A DNA stretch of 25,048 nucleotides from Lingula anatina (Eukaryota; Brachiopoda; Lingulata; Lingulida; Lingulidae). The translations under genes were made by a program, and so were the position numbers. The stretch spans positions 1 to 25,048 of the forward strand of contig NW_019774033.1 of NCBI RefSeq assembly GCF_001039355.2, in the 5' to 3' direction. Every line of letters begins with the position of its first letter. The first letter of the stretch is position 1. Below the pieces are notes generated by a model. That model searched no databases. It worked only from the letters and a program-made list of their open reading frames with translations, and had not been told where the DNA came from. Below, piece after piece: positions 19,151-25,048 of this stretch.

Positions 19151-20569
19151 GGTTAGTCCCCACAAACCCCACAGCCATCTGCCAGAAGAAAAAATCATTT
19201 CAGTATAATATTTGACAAAATGTACAATGAATTATTTCATCAATATTTCAATCAAACTGTGCTGACTATAAACTACTGGTATGAGGGTGCTCCTGTGTTC
19301 CTTATTCTTGACAGAAGCAAGAAAAAAATTGTAGAGAAGAAATAAATTTTGGAGAAAATACTTCAGTTCAAATCCAACGGAAATAGTTTCTTTGTTTCTT
19401 AAAAATGCTCTCCTACATCCACAAGGACAGACGGAAAAGTGGTGACTTCAGAACCCACAAGACAGTGCTACAATTACTGACAGGAAATTATCAAAAGCCA
19501 CAAATTACAATTAAAATTTAGTTCCCAGAGAATTCTGAATGTAGATTGTCCATCCTAAAGATGAGATTTCGAAAGCCGTGGTTTTTGCCACATCTGTTGT
19601 GGTCAAGAGCCGGAGAGGGTTTTAAAGGATTTTTTAACCTTTATCTTTTTAATTGTAATGCCCTTAGGTAGTATTCCCCAGCTAAGAAGTTATATTTGTT
19701 CTCTGGGGCTACTTATGGTTAGTATATTTCCTTGTGAATAGTTTTTGTGCAGAAAAGATTATTATAATATGATAAATACATGCTCTACTATATATATATG
19801 CTGCATATTAATTGTACATTTGCACATCAGTCAGATAGCTACCACTGGATCTTGATTAATAATATTGCTACACTAAATAGTATAATGTAATTGTTAGTAA
19901 GAAACTCGAGTGAATATGTAAGAAAATTGAGCATTTCAGTTCAGTTTATAGACCTAACTACTTTTTCCCCATGTTTGGATTTCAGATGAATAATATCAAA
20001 ACTGACAGTTACCACCCTACTGGCCAATGGCAAGCACTTAGTTGTAAATCATTTTCAGATCTCTTCTTCACAGCACCATTCAAAATATTTTAGTAATGAT
20101 TTACAGTGTAATACTTATATATAAATGCAGTGTTTGAAGCAGAATTTCACAATGCTACATGTAACATGTAAGACCTAACTATATTTTGGACCTTGGATAT
20201 ATGCTTGAAGCACCATTAAATTTACATAATCATCACTGGTATTGTGACTGATATGTTTCCTCCATTTATGTAGATAATATTATTTCATAAATTTCCATCT
20301 TTGATTTTTTCATGATTTCAACTATCTTAATGGAACATATGTCATAATAGACAAGTAATGGTCATGTAATACCTGTTCTTTCATAGCACCACTGAAATTT
20401 TTGTTTGAAATGGACAAAGGAACCTATCATGTCATATCGTTAATCCCTCCCTGCTTTTTCTTGTTACAGAGCATCAAAAGTTTTAACCCATCCAACAATG
20501 TCACAACCTATAATATATACTGCAGCTTTAACACGATGGTAACATATCTCCACACTACTTAGCTATTAG
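19151..20569. other. No supportable gene; intron-like stretch with scattered GCACCA motifs
   Basis: On the minus strand TTTTTTCTTCTGGCAG at about 19184-19199 is a strong acceptor, followed by a frame that ends DGCGVCGD at a TAA. This could be a last coding exon but is too short to trust. From about 19560 to 20400 the plus strand turns T-rich, unlike the A-rich stretch below it. Isolated GCACCATT-type motifs near 20074, 20210 and 20388 foreshadow the tandem repeat that follows. Confidence 0.3.
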
Positions 20570-21230
20570 TACAGTGTACTTAGCACCACATAAAACCAGT
20601 GACTTTCACCACTTAAGGTTGGCACCATTAAATTTACTGGGATTTACTAACTGAATTTTATTAGGCATAACACACCATTACACTGGCTCATTGGATTATA
20701 TTTTAGTATATAGCACCATCATAAGTTAACTGGCATTTGCTAAAGGAATGTTAGAGCATGCACCATCACTAATTTTACTTTGTGCTTTATCTCATAGCAT
20801 ATAGCACCAATAAAATCACTGGCATTTACTAATTAGATTTTACCTCAGCAAATAGCACTTCTAAAATTACTGACACTTATTATCTAGATTATCTCTCGGG
20901 ATATAGCACCATTAAAATTACTGGCATTTGCTAAGTGGATTATCTTTTAGCATACAGCACCACTTAATTTATCTCATTTACTAATTGGATTATCTTCAGG
21001 CATGTTGCACCATTAAATTTGGAGTACTGACCAATAAGTTTGCTGGCATTCACTAACTGGATTATCATAACACATATAGCACCCCCAAATATAAGCACCA
21101 TAAAATTAACACCAATTTTCCAATTGCTCTACTTTAAGCATTAAGTACCACTAATGGGTATCTGCAGCTGTTATATATGCTCTAGTCTAAGTATTTCAGT
21201 CAAGCACCACTAAATGTCAGCACCTTAATA
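20570..21230. repeat. Diverged tandem repeat, unit about 50 bp, roughly a dozen copies
   Basis: The motif TAGCACCATTAAAATTACTG, followed by a CATTTACTAATTGGATTATC-like half, recurs along the stretch. CACC landmarks at about 20714, 20761, 20805, 20856, 20907, 20959 and 21008 are spaced 44-52 bp apart; the spacing then becomes irregular to about 21230. Copies differ at many positions, so the array is old. No conserved ORF runs through it, and the unit matches no named satellite I know. Confidence 0.75.
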
Positions 21231-23345
21231 ATGACATGATAAAATTTTACATGGCTTATTTCCGGGAATGAACTATATCCACTTTTCAGCATGGAATATG
21301 ATGCAGTAAAAACATCAAAATCATGTAATTTTTTTTACCAAGTGCATAATTTGTACCAAAATTATGCAAATTTTCACCCAAAAAATTACTACAAATTGTA
21401 AATTTGAGAATATATTTTCAATACTTCTGATGCTAATCACATGCAGATGTTCGCTGCTCTTTTTTTCCCCCAGACTACCAACTGTCATGACTAAAAAAAC
21501 ACAAGAAGAGCACCTGTTTTGAAATAATTAGACCGTATGATGCACACAAGCTCCCAGCATGCTAAAAAGTTCACATGTTTTAATGTTGTCAAGTCATTTT
21601 GTTAATTGAAAGATGTCATTTATAATGAGTTCTCCCTGCCATTGAACAAGGCCCTATACCAATGACTAAGACACCTGCACTGCTGAGAATAATGGTGCCA
21701 TTAGAATTATTAATTTCTCATACAACGGATACAATATAATCATCATTTCCATCATGCAATTATACATTCAGAACAAATTCACATTTTGAAACAAAGGAAA
21801 TATGGGTAGTATTACCTTGCCTGTTCATACATAATTCCAAAGTAAAATATATATGAAGAACAAGATGTGGACAGAAAAGCCAGCATCATTTGAATTTAAC
21901 AGAACTCAAATACAATGGGCAGGTTTAAACAATAGCAGCAGGGGTTGAATAATGAAAAGCGATTCTTTTATAAAAAAACTTCAATAAAATTTTAATTAGC
22001 ATAGGTAGAACTGTTAGATATATTTCTATTTGTTAGATCATACTCATGAATGAATGAGAATGGCTTACAAAAATTATAACAGAACATGACTAAGATGGAG
22101 TATTTTTCAGATCTATTGATTAGCTTGGTTCAACTTGTTAGTTTCAATAAAAAAATGAAGAAAAGTGTGGAAAACCATCTCAAAATAACTGTGCCACCTA
22201 GAATCAGGGACATATCTACTTTTGCAAAAGCTAAAATCCATCACCAATACATCAAGTAAGATTTAATGACTTTGTTAAAATGCTTTTAAGAACACAAGAG
22301 GTTATTACACTTATGTCCTAGCTCAAGAGAGGTGCATCAAACAGTATTAAGATCACTAGAATATGTGCAATCACATGCTTATATTTTAAGAATATTTTGT
22401 CTTTGGTTGAACACTATTTTACATCTTCAATACACAAAGTGTATGATAATTTGGAAGAATTGAACTTAAACATGCATTGAGAGGACTCACAGACAAAAAA
22501 AAAAGATAACCAGAAGCTTTTTTATCTTGTTTCTAACAATGAGATCAGAAGAAATTGTGCTATCACTGTGACAGATTTGTACTGCATGTTATCAGTACTT
22601 GTAATGTTGAAGTTTTTTGGAATTATTCTTGGAATACTGTTGAACTTTAACAAAAAATGAGATCAGTAGGAACTACATACAAGTATGCACAGCTTTTGGA
22701 AAATCAGCATGAAAATCTGTTAAAGAATGAAATTCATTAGAACAAACAAACAAAAACAAGGCAGCAAAGCTGTCAAATGTACAGACAAAAAGCAGACAAT
22801 AACAATGCACAAAACAGGCTACTGTCAATTCTGATGCAAAAGTACATTATGCTTAACTGCAAATTCAACATCAAATTTTAATTATCAACAGGTAATACCA
22901 ATGTAAGTGAAATGTGTAACAAGTGTAAGGCTTAAGGCGCATGGGAGTTTAAGTTCACACTTTAAAANAATGCTGTGATTGTTATGCATCTTTTGTGTGT
23001 TTTGGACTGAGATCAGGAGCACACTACAGCCAAGATGTTTTGTACTTGTGCTTAGTTACAGATATACCCCAAGGTACAGACTTTGTTAGACCGACATGCA
23101 GTTTTAATTTTGAGATCATAAAGGTGTGCTTTTTGACAATGTCATATTAAAATGTTATACAGATTCATATTATAAACAAAATGTGCATGGCTACTTGCCT
23201 ACCTACAAATTTACATCAACCAACCACAGTAGAAATACTATCATTAAAACATCCATATATCTAAGCCTATACAAAAAGGGCTAAGAAAAAGCACAAAAAA
23301 AAAAAAAACAAGAGCTATAAGAGAGAATACATCCTACATATTAGT

Positions 23346-23376
23346 AAATAATAATAATAATAATAATAATAATAAT
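23346..23376. repeat. (AAT)n microsatellite
   Basis: About ten AAT units. On the minus strand they are read as a tyrosine run within a spurious ORF. Confidence 0.9.
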
Positions 23377-23412
23377 TACGATGGAGTTCTATGCTACAGT
23401 TGTTTTGACGCA

Positions 23413-23453
23413 TGCACCGGTGCACTGTTAAATGTAAAAAAAAAAAAAAAAAA
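23413..23453. repeat. 12-bp palindrome followed by an 18-base poly(A) run
   Basis: TGCACCGGTGCA at 23413-23424 is a perfect palindrome, GC-rich against its surroundings. The A run is at 23436-23453. No function is assigned. Confidence 0.7.
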
Positions 23454-24585
23454 CCTGCAAATATCAAGTATTGCACCCAGCCGTTGTTAACATTTATGAG
23501 GATTGTGTGTGTATAGTTATATTGAAAACCATCACCAGGGTTAAGACATTGTAATTTAGTAAAGCCAACATTAATTTTTTTTACCAAAATACCCATACTT
23601 TGGGTTTCCTGAAAGATTTTTTTTCAGAAAAGAGACCTCAAAACAGAATTATAAGTATTAACTTACAATAAAGTTGGGAACGTTCATCATATATGGACAG
23701 TCATTAACTACATGCATTTCTATGTGTTAAAAGACTACTGTCAGAAATACAATTCTCTGATTATACTTGTAAATATAAAAACACATCCAAGTAAAAAGCA
23801 AAGTAAGCGACTGGCGCCATGTTACTTATGTTGGAGACATATTGTAGACATAAATGAATACAGTTACTACAGCTCACATAAAATCTATTATTTTGCATGG
23901 ATTCAGATACAAATTCATTGCATTGGGACCCCCACACCCAGGATTCTACACGAAAATTCTCATTGGTGTACAACAAAGAAATATTAAATAATGCAGATCT
24001 TTCATGCTCATGCGACATCATTTCCTTAAGCCAGAGATGGCTCTTTACACTGGACAATAACACTTCCTTTAAAGCCCCTTCCACTAATGAAATGTCCATT
24101 TTTACATTAAGTTAAGTGCAGTCAAGGAGAATGAGCAATTACCATTAGTTAATTAAAAAGCAGCTGACCACTGTCTGCCCATGCACTTAATCAACTCTTG
24201 GACACTAGAGTGACCCTTAAAGGTGGACAATACTGACCACAGCATCTCAACTTATTGCACGCTGTCTTTGGCTTTGATCTTTTTGTCATGCACATGCTCG
24301 ATCAAAGAACTAACAGAACACGGAGCAGAACAATAGGTACATCTCACACAGTAAGGAAATCCTTCCATTCTTTGCCTTGATGCTTTTTAAAGCAGAATAC
24401 ATCAAACACGATAACATTTTACACAAATATGCAAGACATGATATGTCATATATTTGGACACATATACCCTGAGACTACTGCTTTGTTATTATTCATTCAA
24501 AAGCATATTACACTTGGAAACAGTTTACAAGCAAAGCTTTTTCCTATTTACCACTCCGACTTTCAGAGATTACTGGAAATTCGCC

Positions 24586-24591
24586 TTTATT
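24586..24591 (-). terminator. Possible AATAAA signal after the 24617-24988 ORF
   Basis: AATAAA on the minus strand, about 26 bases after the stop of the candidate terminal exon. No convincing U- or GU-rich downstream element follows closely. Confidence 0.25.
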
Positions 24592-24616
24592 ACTTAGAGG
24601 TGATTTTTCAGTAATC

Positions 24617-24990
24617 TCAAAAATTCAGGGTGATATCTGCATGCATTGGAAAAACAAAGCATAAAATGAAAAAAAAAACACACCTTTTCAGACATGCAAG
24701 TGACATTCTTTTGTGAAAAGTCATAAAAGATTTAATTGCATTTGCTGATGTTAATGCATGAAAATACAAACACATTGCACTGAATGGCATGCAACTGTGG
24801 TATAATCCATGGACAAGCTGGCAACTATATATTTTGAGAAATTTGTTTTTCACAGTTTCTATTGCACAGAAAATTTTTTTAAAAAGTAAAGTCTTATTCC
24901 GTCTCATTCTTTTAAGTAATGGCCTGTTAGCATCGTCAAAGGTGTGTTTCCTACATTTCATTTCATAAAATTTCTCCAAAACAGACATTG
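24617..24990 (-). CDS. Candidate terminal exon of a minus-strand gene (unrecognised)
   Basis: A very good acceptor (TTTAACTTTGTTTTGTTCCAG) on the minus strand ends at 24991. From there a frame runs about 124 codons to a stop at 24617, beginning MSVLEKFYEMKCRKHTFDDA and continuing with a basic stretch LLKRMRRNKT. The first 50 residues look protein-like. The remainder is rich in Phe, Cys and Met, as random AT-rich DNA would be. The other two frames stop within about ten codons (one ends NVCFGEIL), and either could be the true C-terminus, leaving the rest as 3' UTR. No family is recognised and there is no FGF or Sprouty motif. The acceptor, rather than the ORF, is the main support. Confidence 0.25.
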
Positions 24991-25048
24991 CTGGAACAAA
25001 ACAAAGTTAAATAATGAATATCTGGTTGTAGTTGTTGTTTCACTTCGG

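Larger units (their letters stand above)
21231..24560. other. No supportable gene; A-rich non-coding sequence
   Basis: About 3.3 kb with short, random-looking ORFs on both strands (for example 23315-23596 and 23712-24099). It contains a microsatellite cluster at 23346-23453 and one undetermined base at 22968. It may be intron or UTR of the inferred minus-strand gene. Confidence 0.4.

Noticed and set aside
22968-22968. Undetermined base N.
   Set aside because: An assembly ambiguity in non-coding sequence, not a biological feature.
23712-24115. Overlapping ORFs on both strands (91, 112 and 72 aa).
   Set aside because: Mutual shadows in low-complexity DNA; none shows a domain, and none has good splice or start context.
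1-25048. CRISPR arrays, bacterial operons, rRNA genes or integrated viral genes.
   Set aside because: None seen; gene structure is that of an animal nuclear genome throughout.

Overview
The window is AT-rich animal nuclear DNA. Its genes have many short exons bounded by GT-AG introns of about 0.1 to 4.5 kb, and it carries MITE-like elements and microsatellites. There are no bacterial-style operons. The two recognisable genes have close vertebrate counterparts, but introns are compact and the two genes lie side by side. I infer an invertebrate animal, possibly a non-vertebrate deuterostome; the species cannot be named from this sequence.

Layout. (1) 160-3262, minus strand: a seven-exon gene for a NEDD4-family-interacting protein (NDFIP1/2 type, 208 aa), complete at the coding level. 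A 165-bp terminal-inverted-repeat element sits in its first intron, directly against the exon 2 acceptor. (2) 3263-4156: a head-to-head intergenic region of about 0.9 kb, with a CCAAT box and a possible non-coding first exon for the next gene. (3) 4157-11678, plus strand: a six-exon NUDT6-type Nudix hydrolase (312 aa). Its Nudix box is split by a 4.5-kb intron, and introns 2 and 5 region-wide carry two diverged copies of one foldback element (they lie in introns 3 and 5). A 232-aa antisense ORF with a BTB/BACK-like segment is nested in intron 4. (4) 11679-about 12725: NUDT6 3' UTR with paired AATAAA signals. (5) About 13300-25048: almost 12 kb with no convincing coding gene. It is mostly A-rich on the plus strand, so U-rich if transcribed from the minus strand. 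A strong minus-strand poly(A) signal lies at 13320-13325. I read it as the long 3' UTR and/or terminal introns of a minus-strand gene entering from beyond 25048 and converging on NUDT6. It also holds microsatellites and a diverged tandem repeat of about 50 bp (about 20570-21230).

The most interesting reading is comparative. In human, FGF2-NUDT6-SPRY1 (4q), NDFIP1-SPRY4-FGF1 (5q) and NDFIP2-SPRY2 (13q) are paralogous neighbourhoods. NDFIP and NUDT6 as direct neighbours here looks like the unduplicated ancestral block. The convergent minus-strand gene occupies the place that FGF2 holds relative to NUDT6 in vertebrates, but no FGF coding sequence is visible in the window. No wholly new biological system was found. 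The nested ORF, the splice-site-abutting MITE and the tandem repeat are the least explained items.
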